Shown here: positions 33,485 to 46,570 of the stretch, in pieces
Layout: each line of letters begins with the position of its first letter
Numbering within the stretch: the first letter of the stretch is position 1
DNA from: Rhytidiadelphus loreus
Lineage: Eukaryota; Streptophyta; Bryopsida; Hypnales; Hylocomiaceae
Length of the DNA stretch: 64,000 bases
NCBI GenBank assembly: GCA_947034895.1
Contig: OX344762.1
Location: 15,356,760 to 15,420,759 of the forward strand
Direction of reading: 5' to 3'
Made by a program: the position numbers and the translations under genes
Notes under the pieces: generated by a model
Seen by the model: the letters and a program-made list of their open reading frames with translations, nothing else
What the model was told of the DNA's origin: nothing
The model's database searches: none

Positions 33485-34900
33485 ACATATTTTTATGCAT
33501 ATTAAATTTTGCTCTACATGTAAAGATTTGATTCATTCGATTGATGTAAAAGTTATGGAGATTTTTGTTTGGGGTCCATCATTGTAGCTTCTTGAGAAAA
33601 TAACATGTTGGATTTGTTTCCAAACTCACTTTTTACAATTTAAAAGAAAAGAATTCCACAAGCTAGAGTATGCTTGCTAGAACAATCTCACCATTGGAAC
33701 TACTGTGTTTCAATTTTGTCATAGAGCTATCAACAATTTAATTTTTCTTTCTACCTTTTGCCTACTTCAACCTACTTCTACTTCTAAATTTTTAAGGAAT
33801 GAAGATTAAGTGTTTTTCTTTTTGAAAATTTCCTCAATCTGCAGCTCAATTCTTCAACATAAAAAAATTATAAAACCAAAATTTATATAGCAAAATTTTT
33901 AAGTTAACCCTAAAAGCATATTTCATGTTCGAGCTTGGTCAAACTCTAGTAGATTTCTACATTAAAACATACATTTCAAAATTTTGATACTTTTCAAATG
34001 TAGTAATATGTGTCTAAATTTCAATCTCATTTTTTCAATAATCAAAAACATCAAATCAAATTTTATATTATTTTTCAAAGCAATTCCTTTGTAAAAATCA
34101 TAATAATTACAAAAATGCTTAAAGTAGTATGGCATTTTGAAGTGACAAACAATATTGTGTAAATGATGTACTCCATGAGCTAACTAAGAGAAATCCGATA
34201 GAAATAGGTCAAAAGTGGTGTATTTTGAGCTTCCAAGATGCTATCTTCAAAGTGTCACAAAAATTACAATCTCAACAATTTTAAAAAAACATTCAAATGG
34301 GCTCAAGGCTACAAAGCTATGTTGGCATTATATCTTGATAAGGAAGGTACCTCCCTTAGGAAATTCTACAATATCTAGCTTCAAACCGATTTATTTGGAG
34401 AGTGTTTCCATATGAAAATGCGGTGGGAATTGGGCCTTCCTAAGATAGGTACCTTCATTAAGCAATGGCCTTGGTTCGTTGGTTTTTTGTTCAGCCCCCT
34501 TTTAGTTTGCTTAGTTGCACATTTTTCTACAAGGCTTGCAACTTTTTACCTTTCTTGTTAGGTTCTTGGCTTTTGTGATCCGGTGGGCCTTTGCTTCATT
34601 GTTTTGTGGTTGCTCATTGTTTTGGTCGCTTGTTTGGTTTTTGTAAAGTAAAAGAAAATAGAAAAAATAGATTGTTGAAGACTCATCTTTTGGTTTTGTG
34701 TATTGTTTCCACTTATCAATGGGAATTGTCCATTTGTTTCAAAAAACAAACAAACCACAAACATTCAAGTGGAGTAAAAAGTAGATTATTGGAGCCATAT
34801 TTTCTTGGTTATGCTAAAAACATATAAAATGATTTTAACTTTCAAAATGTCCATGGGGCTTGCTTTAAGGATTAAGAAGATTCAAATTTCCAAGTCTTAT
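33485..34900 (+). repeat. dispersed repeat B, copy 1
   Basis: Closely matches 57475-58830 (shared GTAAAGATTTGATTCATTC-type start, AGTATGGCATTTTGAAGTGA, TTGTGATCCGGTGGGCCTTT). The last part (TTAAGAAGATTCAAATTTC) matches 59410-59470, so the second copy has about 570 bp more before that point. Non-coding. Confidence 0.85.
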
Positions 34901-35824
34901 AATCCTGGATGGTGTGAATAGTTGATCAAGAATTCAAAAATGTTACAGTATAGTACTTCAAGCATGGGTAACCCATGATTGATCACGGGTGAGCGACTTG
35001 TAACCCGTGAATATTGACTATTTGGATTTGTACCTGTGATGCAGTAATCTCATTCAAAATTCAAATGTTTCCAAAACACATGCCCATGTTAATCAATTCT
35101 TATCTCCATGTATATAAAATAAATGAAAACAAAACACACAATTGTAGATTAATTTGGCCCATCTTTTTCATTCTTCATTTTAAATTTCATTTGAATTTCT
35201 ATTTCATTTCCATCTCCTTAAAATTATTGACAATAAGCATAATTGCATATAATGTAATTTTATGAGTTGTCTTCAATTCCTATAAATTGAAGTTTTGGTT
35301 GTAAAGTTGATCTCCAAAGAACAGTCAAAACATTAGAAAAAATTTGTGGCCTCAAGAGGGTTGCTAGACTCTTGATTAGTTCTACCAAAAGTTCAAATAA
35401 AAAATTATTTATTTGAAAAAGAAAATATTGATGTTTATTTTAAAGATCAAATTTGATGTAGCACTTGTTCATCTAGCTATGGCCCTGTAGAGGCAAGGCA
35501 AATTATTATTTTTTATTGAAGTTATTATTTCTTCTACTAGAACAAAATTTATAGTCAAAATTTTAATGACTCTTTATAACAGAAAAGATAATTTCTTCTT
35601 CTTACCCCAAAACATATGTAGAATAAAATAAAATGATTTGTTGTACAAAAATTTAATATGAACCACTTGTATTTTACTAATTGAAGTAACTTTTTGAAGT
35701 TTTCACCATGTACGTTGTTTGATGATTTGATTGTACACCATTGTCTTTTGAAAATAAAAATAAAAACATTAGTTGGAAATTATATACAAGATGCAGCTTG
35801 CCAATGAAAGGATGGCATTAGCTC
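34901..35824. other. AT-rich spacer, nothing recognised
   Basis: No gene. A small inverted repeat around 34969-35008 (GGGTAACCCATGATTGATC with CACGGG and AACCCGTGA) is the only structure seen. Confidence 0.45.
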
Positions 35825-36180
35825 TTAAAGGATGTTGAGAACCCAAAGTATCTAATAGACGACTTCATTGTTCATTGTCGAATCGATGAATGCACCTATT
35901 GGTCTAGTAATAGGAAAAGTTTTATGGATAACTTTGTCATGGGGGCCGGCATCCTTCAAGATATAAAGAACTGCAACAAAAATATCAATCAATGAACAAA
36001 TAAACCCAAGGTCACTGGAGCCTCCTGAAAAATGCAATGAAAAGGCTTTAGGGGTTAATTGCTCATTACTTCCTTGACAAATGAGGTTAACCTATAATTA
36101 GCGTTGTGTTTGTTTTTCAGCCAATGGATGACAAAGAATCTTTTTATATGGAACAAAAGTACAACTATTCATTATCAAAG
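35825..36180 (+). repeat. dispersed repeat C, copy 1
   Basis: Matches 60953-61365 (AAGGATGTTGAGAACC, AAATATCAATCAATGAACAA, TTGCTCATTACTTCCTTG). In the second locus it lies after repeat D, not before it. Confidence 0.85.
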
Positions 36181-36429
36181 CATTACTACAGCAAAGGCTA
36201 AGTGCTATTATAAATACATTTACAAATCTTTGTAACACCGTCATTAAGGATCGATTGACAATCATTATGGAGATGAAAAATTTGACTGGTGATTTTGCTT
36301 ACAAGAAAATTGACAAGGTTGAGTCAAATATCTAGAAATCACTTGTACGTTGGAAAAAGTTTAGAATGTGCATTTTGTACATGGTGTAGAATTCAATTAA
36401 GAGGCAGATTGCAAGTAGTGTTTGCCAAA

Positions 36430-36660
36430 GTCAAGTGTCAGGAAAAAAGCACATTAGATGAGATCCGGGGGGCTGGATGGCCGTTTCAGGCCTGTTCCCA
36501 GCTTTCCTCCCTAAGGCCTCATTGAACACTGATGTCAAAAAAGAAAAATTAAAAAAAATTAAAAAAAAATTAAACTTCTTATAATGAAAAACAAAGTTAA
36601 ATTTTATTTAAAAGTGACATTGCGGTTGCTGTGCCACATTAGCGCAACTTGCAAATTGTA
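36430..36660. repeat. possible short repeat with AT core
   Basis: GTTTCAGGCCTGTTCCCAG, an A/T run of about 60 bp, then a CATTGCGGTTGCTGTGCCAC stretch. A similar order occurs at 59510-59770 (GTTTCAGGGTTGTTCCCA, A/T run, GATGTGGCCATC). It may be a diverged MITE pair; no clear ends. 36661-37209 is otherwise empty. Confidence 0.3.
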
Positions 36661-37209
36661 ATTTCAGCCAATTTTGGTTGGTTCCCAAATTAGAAACTCA
36701 CAACCCTCCAAAGTAGAAAAAAGCATCTCATGCTATGTCAAATGAAAAGATATAAAAGGTATCAAATCTAATTAAGATAAATTGTGCTCTAAATAGAATA
36801 TAAGCCGCCAAATTCCCTAAAATATGCAATTAATTAGGAGCAAACTTGAAACCTCCTCTCCACTCTAAAAAGTAATTCTATTCACAAATTAAATCTCTCT
36901 TGACGTGTTCAATTGCAATAATGTAAACATGACAATTGATTATTTGCATTATATACCACATTCCACGCCAACTAACCAACTACAAGTTGCTTGAATCAAA
37001 ACAAACTGTAGGTCAAAGAATCCAAGAGCAACTCGACCTCAAAACAAGCTTCACACCTGAAATTCAGACAAGAATTGCTGAAAAAATCCCATGAGGAAAT
37101 GATATTCGACCACTTGTTACAACAGGTCTACTTATAAAATGATGCAAATTCCTCCTACCATCAAAATTAGCCTCCAAAGCTGTTAGAATTGCATTCTTCT
37201 ATTAAACTA

Positions 37210-38370
37210 CTTACTACTTACGCGATTTGAGTATGACTTTAAAATCATTGGCCCAGTCCTTCAACTCCTTTGCCTGTAGTTTGACTGTATCACAGATATC
37301 TTGGAGGAGTTCATGAGCATCTAGCCTACGTCCAATCCCTTCCAATTCCCCTTCTACCGCCTTGATTTTCCCTTCCAATTTCAAAACTACTGGCTCGATT
37401 ATCTCTTCCAATTTCAAAACTGTTGGCTCAATTTTCTCTTCTAATTTCAAAACTATTGCCTCATTTTCCCTTCCAATTTCCCTTCTAAAGCCTTGATTTT
37501 TCCCGACAGATGGCCTTCTTCCCCTACAATTTGTTTTTCCATTGCCCATTGGGTTCCTCCAATAATTAAAGAAACTGCTCCAAAACCAAGACCAAACGAT
37601 TTCACCAATTTACCGTGATAGGGCTGAAACAAACACAACAAACTGTAAGGACCCCCAAAACAACCCTAACACTCTCTTAAACCAACTTTAAATTTCACAA
37701 ATAAAAATGGAAACCTCACCTACACAGTCACAAAAGTATCTATGATTGGCTTCATCCTGGCAGTAGTAGCAGCGTTGTTGTAGGAATTGTTGTCTATCTA
37801 GAAAAAAGAACGGGACTCCTAGGTGTGATAAAAGTTTGTGAAAAGAAAAAAATATCAAAGACCTAAGAAACCCTAATTCCACACCTAAACCAACCACGAA
37901 CTCCAAAAGAAACTAGTCTCAACAAACTAACTCCAGCTCAACTTTGAACCTCAACCCTCAAATCCTAGTGGATGTACTAGCACTTAAAGCCCTCTCAAGT
38001 TTGCCTACTACGCCCTCTTAAGCTCAAAAGTACAACACTCACAAGAATACTAAATAAAAAAACAATTCACACAAAAAGAATACAACATACAATCGTCACA
38101 ATAATCAAAATGTATCTAAGCAAAAAGTAATCTCAAGTTTGTTGCTTGAAAAACACCAAGAATACAAGAGTGCCCCAAAGATATCACAAGGTTGCAAACA
38201 ATATGGAACAAAATGCCCAACCCAATTCCTAAACCCCTCACAATTTATATCTATGTCTTCACTATCCTCCTTTATATATTGTTTTGTAGCCTACTAAATA
38301 GAATAAAGTAAAGTAAAAGCTAACTTTAAGATAATTGCCAATCAATCTTTGAGTTAACTAACCCACAATT
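37210..38370 (-). repeat. dispersed repeat D, copy 1
   Basis: Matches about 59810-60690 over the coiled-coil gene and its upstream flank (GACCCCCAAAACAACCCTAA, CTAACTCCAGCTCAACTTTG, TTTAAGATAATTGC). Copy 2 lacks about 170 bp near 38125-38300. The block ends at ATCTTTGAGTTAACT, a TTAA (38354-38357) where copy 2 is cut by another TTAA element. Confidence 0.85.
37214..37906 (-). pseudogene. coiled-coil gene family, copy 2 (two exons, one frameshift)
   Basis: On the minus strand, exon 1 (down to 37724) ends RQQFLQQRCYYCQDEANHRY, then FCDC. An intron follows with donor GTAGGTGAG and acceptor TTTGTTTCAG (37723-37624). Exon 2 reads PYHGKLVKSFGLGFGAVSLI then IGGTQWAMEKQIVG, a likely short membrane segment, followed by heptads (LSGKIKALEGKLEGK). 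Near 37480 a shift leads to LKLEEKIEPTVLKLEE and GKIKAVEGELEGIGRRLDAH, ending at a TAG. Splice sites are intact; the frameshift suggests decay unless sequencing error. Three copies of this family lie in the window. I do not recognise it; membrane and coiled-coil calls are by eye. Confidence 0.55.
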
Positions 38371-41230
38371 ATAGAACTAATCCAAAAATATATAGATGTT
38401 TACTTTCAACTAATAGACAACCTACATCATGATAGTGTCATCCACCGCGACACTAGAAAGTCGGCGGATTACAATTCCTACACCTCTATGTAATTTAGCC
38501 ATAGCGTGGCAAGCAACAAACAATTTGGAACAATAACTAACGAGGAAAGCCAACTCACCACTACCATGCGTCCGATTTTGAATCCCCCACCCAAGACTTC
38601 AGAACGATCCAGTCCATTCCAAACTCAGGTGCTCATTAGCTCGAGAGTGACTCACAACAAAAAGATTATAATGGAAAAGGGTGGGTGGCTTTTTATTCCC
38701 ACCCTTGGAATAAAATGTACACAACCAAGTTCTTTTGTGTGTTGTTGATGAATTTTAGCAAGTGTCTAAACATATAATCCAATTACGGCTTCCAAGCAAT
38801 GAATCTTTTTGTTTTCCTACTAATTTTTCACTTATAATTGCTTTTCAAAATCTACGAGGTATTAGTATTTTTAGCTTGTTTTGACTATGAAAGTCTCTCA
38901 GGGAAGTCCAAACTAAGGTCCAATGTTAGTTAATCAAGAAAATAAGTGAAATGATGTAATGTGTGGGGCTTATTTTTTCCTTTCCAAAATGATAAAAAAA
39001 TCCAAATTCGACCTAATTCCCTAATGCATAACAAAGGATGAAGTTTGACTCTTAAAACTAACCTCTAAAATTCCATCCATCAATTGCAAGCGTTCTAGCT
39101 ATCGAATTTGAATGAGAATTTTTTGGTTATTTTCTAATTTTTGTGTTCTATCTTAGTTCTGACTTTGACTTAAGTGGGTTAACACTAGTTGATTCACATC
39201 CAAATCTACTCTACTTTTGTTGAAAACTTCATTCTACTCTAAGTCTTTCAATTTTTATCCAATTTTAAAGGTAAAATTAGTTTTGGAATCTTGAGAATAT
39301 TCTCTTCAAGATTCTACATCTAACTATTCCTTGTAAATCTTTTTGACCTACTTGATAAATTCTTAACCGTTTCTTATTGCTTGGATAAATTCAAGTTTTA
39401 CTTCTACTTTTGAGGTTTGAGTGATTTAATCTTTTGACGTTCTACTTGACGTCTTTAAAGGATAAAACTTCTTACTTTTTTCTTTTTTAGTAAATGTTAT
39501 TTACGGTTGAATTTTGAGTTTTTGACCATTGACCAGTTAATAAAAATTCTTCCATAATGCATTTTCACCTTGAATTTCAAAGTTACTTCTACTTTTCCTT
39601 TGAATTCTAATATTCCTAAAAGATTCCTTAAAGATTCCATAAAATTCCAAAATGATTCTTTTTAATAACTTTCTACTTTTTCATTTACTTTCAGTATTAC
39701 TTTTTAATCTGAGGATTGATTTTGGTAAATTCTTTGAAATATGGTGGTAAAACCTCCTTAACTATTGATAATTTTATAACTACTTTTAAACTTCCTACTT
39801 GATTTTCTAATTTTCTATAAGTAATTCTAATTTTATTTTAGAATTCAGATGTTAACCTTTAACCTAATAGTTATAGTAAAAATGCAAGAAATTTTGGATT
39901 AAACTTCAATTACTGACTTCCATGTTGACTCCATCATCGTTGAATAATGTCACCAAATTGTCCATGGCTGTGAGCCCTAGATTCGTCACTTGGGACTCAT
40001 AGTTTTCTTTTTTTTAGTTTATTACAAATTAAGGCATAAAGTACTACGAAAAGCCCAAAAAAGAGTGTAGAACCAAAATAGGTATGTCACGTACCAGTAT
40101 AGCATTTGGTCATAAATAGCCTTTTATCCATATATTACCCACAAAACCCACTTGTATATAGGTTAGAACCCGTAAATAGTGGGAAACAATAGGGCTACCG
40201 AGAACTTACCCAAAATAGCCCAAGCCCGGTGCATGTGACCATGATAGGCTAAATTGGTCTTAGGAGAGTTAGGGAAATCCCCACATAAATCTCCAAAGAT
40301 AGGTTCTAGTTTCCCCATTCCATCGACGAAACGTTAGGAATCCAAATTGTTAGCTTGTAGGTGTTACTTGTCCAAGACAGGCCACATGGAGGAATTCACG
40401 GCCGCTGGATAGTGTTCTTGGATCTGGAACATGTTAGGGTATCCACAGCGAAATCCGTTCACCAAGATTCCCTCACGTGTGAAAGATTCCTTAATTGCCG
40501 GTGATTCAAACGAAGTCGGGTTTTCACCTTGCCACCGACTGTGTGCCAGATTAGCCCAAGACTTGGCACGTGGCTTGGGGGACTCCATGAGAGGTTCCCC
40601 CAAAAGTCTCGGTTTTTCCGATCTCCAAGGGATCTTTTTCTGAGCAGTCAACCGCCAAAAGCCATGACGGAAAATTCATGGAAAATGCCCAGGCTGCGGT
40701 AAAATCTCACTAAAACTTAGACTAGCATCTTTTATGTTAATAACGCGCCCTGAAAAATTTCAGGATATTCCGATAGCGGGAGGCAGACGTAGTCGACAAC
40801 ATTCCCCCAATTAATAATCACGGCAGGATCTTTGTGGGGTTGACCAGGCGTCCCGGGAGCATATGAAGTCGGAATGAAGACATCAAGGAGTCTTTTCTTA
40901 CTCCCTAGAGCCTCCCCAACAACCCTAGCTAGTTACCCAGGCCAAAAGGGGTAAACCCCAAAAGTTAGATTTTTACTCTTTTAATTGGCCCCAGTTGGCA
41001 CTAGTTTCCAATGGGTTTTTTGCGATAGAAATAGGGAGTAGGGAATTTGGTAGGCTAAAAATGGCCTTTTGAAGCCATTGGCGCAATCCATTTGCAATTC
41101 CGAGTTAAACTCCAAAAGTTAGAAGTTAGGATCAGCGTAAAACCCAAAATTAGGTGAAAATCTCAAATTTGGATGAAAATCCAGATGAAAGAGATTACTA
41201 GTCGAGGGGGGGAGTGGGCCCTTAGAAACC

Positions 41231-41237
41231 TATAAAA
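41231..41237 (+). promoter_or_regulatory. LTR TATA box, copy 2
   Basis: TATAAAA in CCTATAAAAGGGGCCCC, offset 1.26 kb as in copy 1. Confidence 0.7.
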
Positions 41238-42079
41238 GGGGCCCCTTCTCCCTCCCAAAACATCCCTAATACTTGTTTTGGGTCCGTGGGTCTGACCTCT
41301 TTTTATGTTTTGGTGTTTGCCAAAACTCCCTACGGTGTTTTTGGAGCACTTTGCTCCTTTTTTGTTGTTGCATTTCTAGTGTTGAAGGTCCTTGGGGGGC
41401 CCTTCTTTCTTGTCTTGTAACTCTTGTGTGGCCTTTGAAGCTTTCTTACTATACAAGTCTTTTTGAGCATCCTTTGTCTGCGTCTTGTACTAACCCTGGA
41501 ACCACCCACCACCGTACCTTGGCGATGCCGCTTTGGGGGGCTTCTAGTTTCATGTTGTACTAACCTTTCCTTTCTAACCACGTCTCTCTCCGTATTCATT
41601 ATTAACCAAGTCTATTGCTTTTGCAATTGACTCAAGTCTTTATGTCCGTGTGTGGAAAAGAGTGGGGTAGGTTCCCTTGGGGTAACTAAGACCCTACCTT
41701 TCCTTATCCAGTCCAGTCCTAAATCGTGTATTAGAGGGCCATCCAAACGGCGGAGCTTTGAACCTATAGGGCCAAGCAAGTCCTAAATTTGGTGTTAAAA
41801 CCAAATCGACGGCGAAGCTTTGCATCTACCCCACGGTTAACTCCAAAGTTTAGTTTCCAAAACGCATTGGAAACTATCCAAAGTTTAGCATCCAAAATAG
41901 AGCCACCTAGGGGACAAGGGCCACGGTTGGCCATTTTTTCTAGTACTAACGAGTAAAGGATGGCAGTCGTCATGCGTGATTAGAAGGGTTTTTTTTCATG
42001 TTAGTAAATTTCCCTAGGAGCCAACTAGCCCGAGCCAGCCCGGCAGTAGTTGAGCTAGTCAGCCCAGCAGCCCGACGGC

Positions 42080-42200
42080 AGCTGAGGAGTCGGCCAGTTG
42101 GGAAGGAGGGAGATTGGGACAGTTAGAGAGGAGGGAGCTCGGGACAGTTGGGGAGGTGGGGAGCTCGAGACAGTTGGGAAAGAAGGGAGTTCGAGCCATT
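42080..42200. repeat. minisatellite in LTR copy 2, unit GGGACAGTTGGGGAGGTGGGGAGCTC-like
   Basis: Four to five units of about 27-30 bp (GACAGTTGGGGAGGTGGGG, GACAGTTAGAGAGGAGGG, GACAGTTGGGAAAGAAGGG). It occupies the same LTR position as the unrelated arrays of copies 1 and 3. Confidence 0.8.
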
Positions 42201-42592
42201 CGGGGAGAGGGGGTAATTTGGATTCTAGTAGGGGGAGCAATTAGGCTTAGTATAGCAAGGGGGAAAGGGAGAAAAATTAGACTAGGGAAAGCAACTAAAA
42301 TAGAGTAAGTAGAGGTAGCATAGAGAGGAGAAAAGTGAGAGTAGATGTAGTCAACTAGGCTTGAAAGTAGACAAAAACCTACACACAACACCACACAATC
42401 CACTACTGGAAGCAAGAGGCTTCTCCTCACCACTCTCTCCATCATCCTACACCACCAACTCCAAAAGTGAGGAAGAAGGAGGAAGAGAAGGCTTAGATAG
42501 GAGAGAGAAGACTTAGTAAGGATAAGAGGGGAATCCCCCCACCTATGGGGATAAACTTACGCGCACGGAAACTCGTTCTGGCGTAAGTGGTA

Positions 42593-43002
42593 AGGTAGTA
42601 TGCTCTAAAAGCAACCATTTAAGAGCTGGTCCGCCTTTTTCATAGGCTGAAGTGGACAGAATTATTTTTAGATCATTTTTCAGAGAAAGAAAAATGGATG
42701 TGGAAACTAACACAAGTGGTTTTGTATTTTTCCAAGTATTTTTGAATTACTTATAAATTTTCAAAGATTCAGGGCATAGGCACCTATTTGTGACCATAGG
42801 TCTCCCAAAATCTGTTCACTTGCAGTTTGTAAAGAGATGTGCGGAAATCAAAGGCAGTGATTGGCTCTTGCAATAGAAAAATATTTTTTTCTTGATGCAT
42901 TCAATTGTTACAGTGGTCCATTTAAGGATCACTTGGTTTCCATTTTTCACCCCAAAATAGGAGGGGTTTGAAGAAGGGGAGCGCTTTTACAGCATACTAC
43001 CT
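42593..43002. mobile_element. 410-bp MITE in LTR copy 2, TA-flanked
   Basis: Ends AGGTAGTATGCTCTAAAAGC and GCTTTTACAGCATACTACCT, a 20-bp inverted repeat with one mismatch, flanked by TA on both sides (42591-42592, 43003-43004). A TA duplication fits Tc1/mariner-type MITEs, but longer duplications with mismatches cannot be excluded. Copies 1 and 3 lack it. Confidence 0.65.
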
Positions 43003-46000
43003 TAGTCAACTTGTAGGTTGACTTCTAAGTGAGTAAGAGACAGATCAACTATCCCCCATCAATGGGGCACGGAAGTTGAGGTAAAAGAAAGGAGGAGCAA
43101 AAGAAACCCCACCAAGGAAGACGGTCACATCTTTAAGCGATAAAGAGGACGATTTACTTCCCCCAACTAGGGGCTCATCCATCGCGCGTCCATCAAGGGG
43201 GAGGGGGGGAGATCCAACGAGGTGGACCATGGATCATCACGCCAGGGTACCATCCTAACTCGTCCTCTAGAAATCCAACTTCTAGGGCCAAGGCCGTAGA
43301 GAGGCCGAGGGCTAAGGGTCACTAGGACCCCATTCAGGTCAGGTTTGAATAGATAAACTTAGAGTAGGCCCCGTGAGGTTTCCGAAAGTATAAGACACGT
43401 AGAAATCCGAGCTAGGATGCCTGAGATATCAACGGATGAAGTTTAGAGCGTAAGATGGATGAAACCTAGGGTTTTCCATCCATCCAAGCCCACTTTAGGA
43501 GTTAGGTAGACTAGAGAAAGTCAGGCCCATAGGAAAAATCCCAAATTTAATTGGAATTAGGAGTCCATAGGAAACCGTGGATGAAGTTTGGATAGTTGTG
43601 GTAAAAACTTCATCCGCCCATAGTAGACCACCAGAGTGTCCAAATCAGACGAGTCTTAGGTTTTTAGAAATGGCGGGAGGTGATCTTCCACCTTAGAACC
43701 ATAAAGTAACCTTTAGGAGTAGGAAGCGCAAGACCCAGCCTTGCAAGGTAGTCAATCTAAGAGCCCATTAGGACCACGATTAGCAAGTCACGATTAAGAA
43801 CTTAGCAAAAAAGATCCATTGCTTGGAAGGCACAATGGATTGACGCTTAGACACCCCTTAGAATAGAAAATAACCACCATAGAACTAAAACCTGGTTGCG
43901 TTCGCCGATTTACCAAGGGTGGGTAAATAAGCGCCCACAATGGCACACTCTAACTCCATCTTCAATGTTTAGTATTTTGATGTTTGTTTTTTGTAAAGTT
44001 TATAATGGGATTGGAGAATTTCCAAACTTCTTCTTTTCAAGGGCTTTCTTTTCTTTTCCTTCTATTTCTTTCAATTTTTTTCTTTTCTTTTGTAGATATT
44101 TTTTGGGAATAAAATCCTATCAAATCTAACACTAAATACTTGGCTAAATATCTTAGAATCAAACAGAGACTTAGGACAAAGCTTGTTTTATTTCTTTTGA
44201 TGAATAACTAATTCTAAAATCTTGTCAAAGGTCAACTGTTCTTTCTTTTTGTTTTTTCTATTTGTCCTATAAGAAGAATCCAACCTTGTTTGATGGAAAA
44301 ATATTCTCTATTGGAATTGGCACGTGCAAATTGAAATCTTCTCTTCACTTGAGTTTCATACTTAAGCACTTGTCTCCTTCACTTGGGCTTTGTTTCATGA
44401 ATTTTGTTATTTGGAGTTACAACTTTTGTTTCCTAATACAAAGCAATGACTTGTCAAGTATGCGCACAAATGGAGAGATTTAATTGAAAGAGTATGCCAA
44501 CTTATAACACACCTTCAACAATACCTCTATAAGACCTAAATACACTTTGTTAATTCCAAATTGCAAGAGTATTTATGAGTTTTTAAACCCTCAATTCCTA
44601 AACATAGCATGTGCCTCCCTGGACATACTACTGTTGGTCTTCCCCACTCACTACATGCTCTCAATCACTTTAGGTTGAATTTCTAATCTAGAATTTCAAA
44701 CCTCACTTTTTCACTCACTCTGTGATGATCACCCTCTAATATTTAATAATTCTAAATTTTAGAAAGACCCTAGCCTCTTAATCTCTCGAGGCTTTTCTAA
44801 TCTTTGATTCAAACACTGAATTGAAAATAAACTATCAGTCTTTGGAAATAAAGCTTTCAGTCCTTGGAAATTGAATTCCAAAACAACGTATTAAAAGTGA
44901 AAATGGAGACCTTGTGGATATCTGTAGGCGCTTATTTACCTACTTTTAGTAAATCGGCGAAGACAACCAGGTTCTAATCCTATGGTAAATTTCTATTTTA
45001 GTGAGTGTCTAAGCATCAATCCATTGTGCCTTTCAAGCAATGGATCTTTTGCTAATTTCCTAAATGCGTCTTTCTATTTGTGGTTTTGAACGATTCCTAA
45101 GCTGACTGTTATGCTATGTTATGTTTTTGTGTTCCATGCTTCTAAAGTTTACTCTATCATTCTAGGATAAAATCTTATCTCATGCCATTTCTAAAAACCT
45201 AAGACTCGTTCAATTTGGACTTTCTAGTGAACCACTATGGGCGGATGAAGTTTTGGCCATGTAGCTATCCAACTTCATCCGTAGTTTTCTATGAGCTCCT
45301 AATTCCAAATGAAGGTGAGATTTGAACTATGGACTTGGCTTCCTATAATCTAGCTAAGTTCTAAGTTTTGACTTGGATGGATGAGAACTCCTAGGTTTCA
45401 TCCATTGTGGACTCTAAATTTCATCCATTGATATCTTGGGCGTCCTAACTTCGATTCCTACGTGTCTTATGTTTTTGGAAACCTCTTGGTGTCTAATCTA
45501 AGACTATCTATTCAGTTTTAACCTGACTTTTATCCTACTAGTACCTAGCTCTCGGCCCTACCTAGTAATTGACTCCTAACATCTGGTTTTAAGGAGAGTT
45601 TAGGGTCTTACCCTTGCGTGAAAATCCATGATCAAGGTTGTCAAGTCTCCCTCTTCTACCATTCTGAGTTGCAAAGATGAGCCCACTTGTTGGTCAAAGT
45701 ATTTTTTATAGTCCCGAAAGAATGGTACTTTTTTCTCAAAGTTTATTTCCTCTTCTTTTTCTTTTACCTCAACCCTTGTGCCCCATTGATTGGGAGTAGT
45801 TGGGTTGTCACCTACTTACTTAGAAAGTCAAAAATGAGAGCTAACTACCACTTATGCCCAACTTAATTCCCTTACACGTCAACTCACTCTAATGGTGGAA
45901 GGGATTTTCTCCCTATCCTTTATTATGGCACCCTCCTTCTATCTAAGCTTCTCTCCACTTCTTCACTCTTGCATTTGGAGATGGTTACTTATGGTGATGA

Positions 46001-46083
46001 TGTAAAGAGTTGGTGATGTTGAAGATGCTATAGTGGAGATGTCCCTTGCTTGCTCTTGGTTCCCCGATTTTGATCAAGCCTCT

Positions 46084-46260
46084 TAGAGTTTCTATGTTAA
46101 GTTCCCTAGTTTCTATGCTAATCTCTCTAGGTCCTATGCTAATCTTTCTAGTTTCTATACTATTCTCCTAGTTTCTATGCTAATCTCTCTAGGTCCTATG
46201 CTAATCTTTCTAGTTTCTATACTATTCCCCTAGTTTCTATGCTATTATCCTAGTTTCTTT
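46084..46260. repeat. tandem repeat CTAGTTTCTATGCTAAT in LTR copy 3
   Basis: Units of about 17-19 bp (CTAGTTTCTATGCTAATCT, CTAGGTCCTATGCTAATCTT) arranged in a higher-order repeat of about 78 bp present twice. Confidence 0.85.
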
Positions 46261-46289
46261 TTTTTGGACTCTTTGTTAACCTCCAAAAT

Positions 46290-46570
46290 TTTCCCGAGGC
46301 CCCAAAGCTCCCAACACCCCCAAGATGCTGGACCACCCTTCGAATGATTGAACCCAACCCCCAAATTGTTGAACCCAGTCCCTGATTACTAAACCCAGTC
46401 CCTGATTACTAAACCCAACCCCAAACTGTTGAATCCAATGCCCCAAGCTGGCTGGATCCACTCTCCAAACTACTGGATCAACCCCGACTAGAGGACCCAA
46501 CTCCCAAACTGCTAAACCCAACCCCGACTGCTGAATCCTAAAACCGACTGCTGAATCCAACCTTCGGATT
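46290..46570. repeat. minisatellite in LTR copy 3, AACCCARYCCC-type
   Basis: About ten units of 24-28 bp, for example CCCAGTCCCTGATTACTAAA twice in a row, then CCCAACCCCAAACTGTTGAA. After subtracting nested insertions it starts about 2.1 kb from the LTR 5' end, as in copies 1 and 2. Confidence 0.8.

Larger units (their letters stand above)
39969..43939 (+). mobile_element. 4.0-kb solo LTR, copy 2 (target duplication ATGGC)
   Basis: Starts TGTGAGCCC, ends GCGCCCACA, flanked by ATGGC at 39964-39968 and 43940-43944. The first 2 kb is closely similar to copy 1. It carries its own TATA box, a minisatellite at about 2.1 kb and a 410-bp MITE. No internal retrotransposon genes. Confidence 0.9.

Noticed and set aside
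36040..36062. TTTAGGGGTTAA in repeat C, resembling an end of a TTAA element
   Set aside because: Repeat C copy 2 continues through the same place (CTTCATGAGTTAATTGCTC) with no break, and no partner end is present, so it is a chance match.
42570..42640. tRNA-like A-box word TGGCGTAAGTGG near a MITE end, a possible SINE
   Set aside because: No B box or tRNA fold follows, and the TA-flanked inverted repeat explains the structure better.
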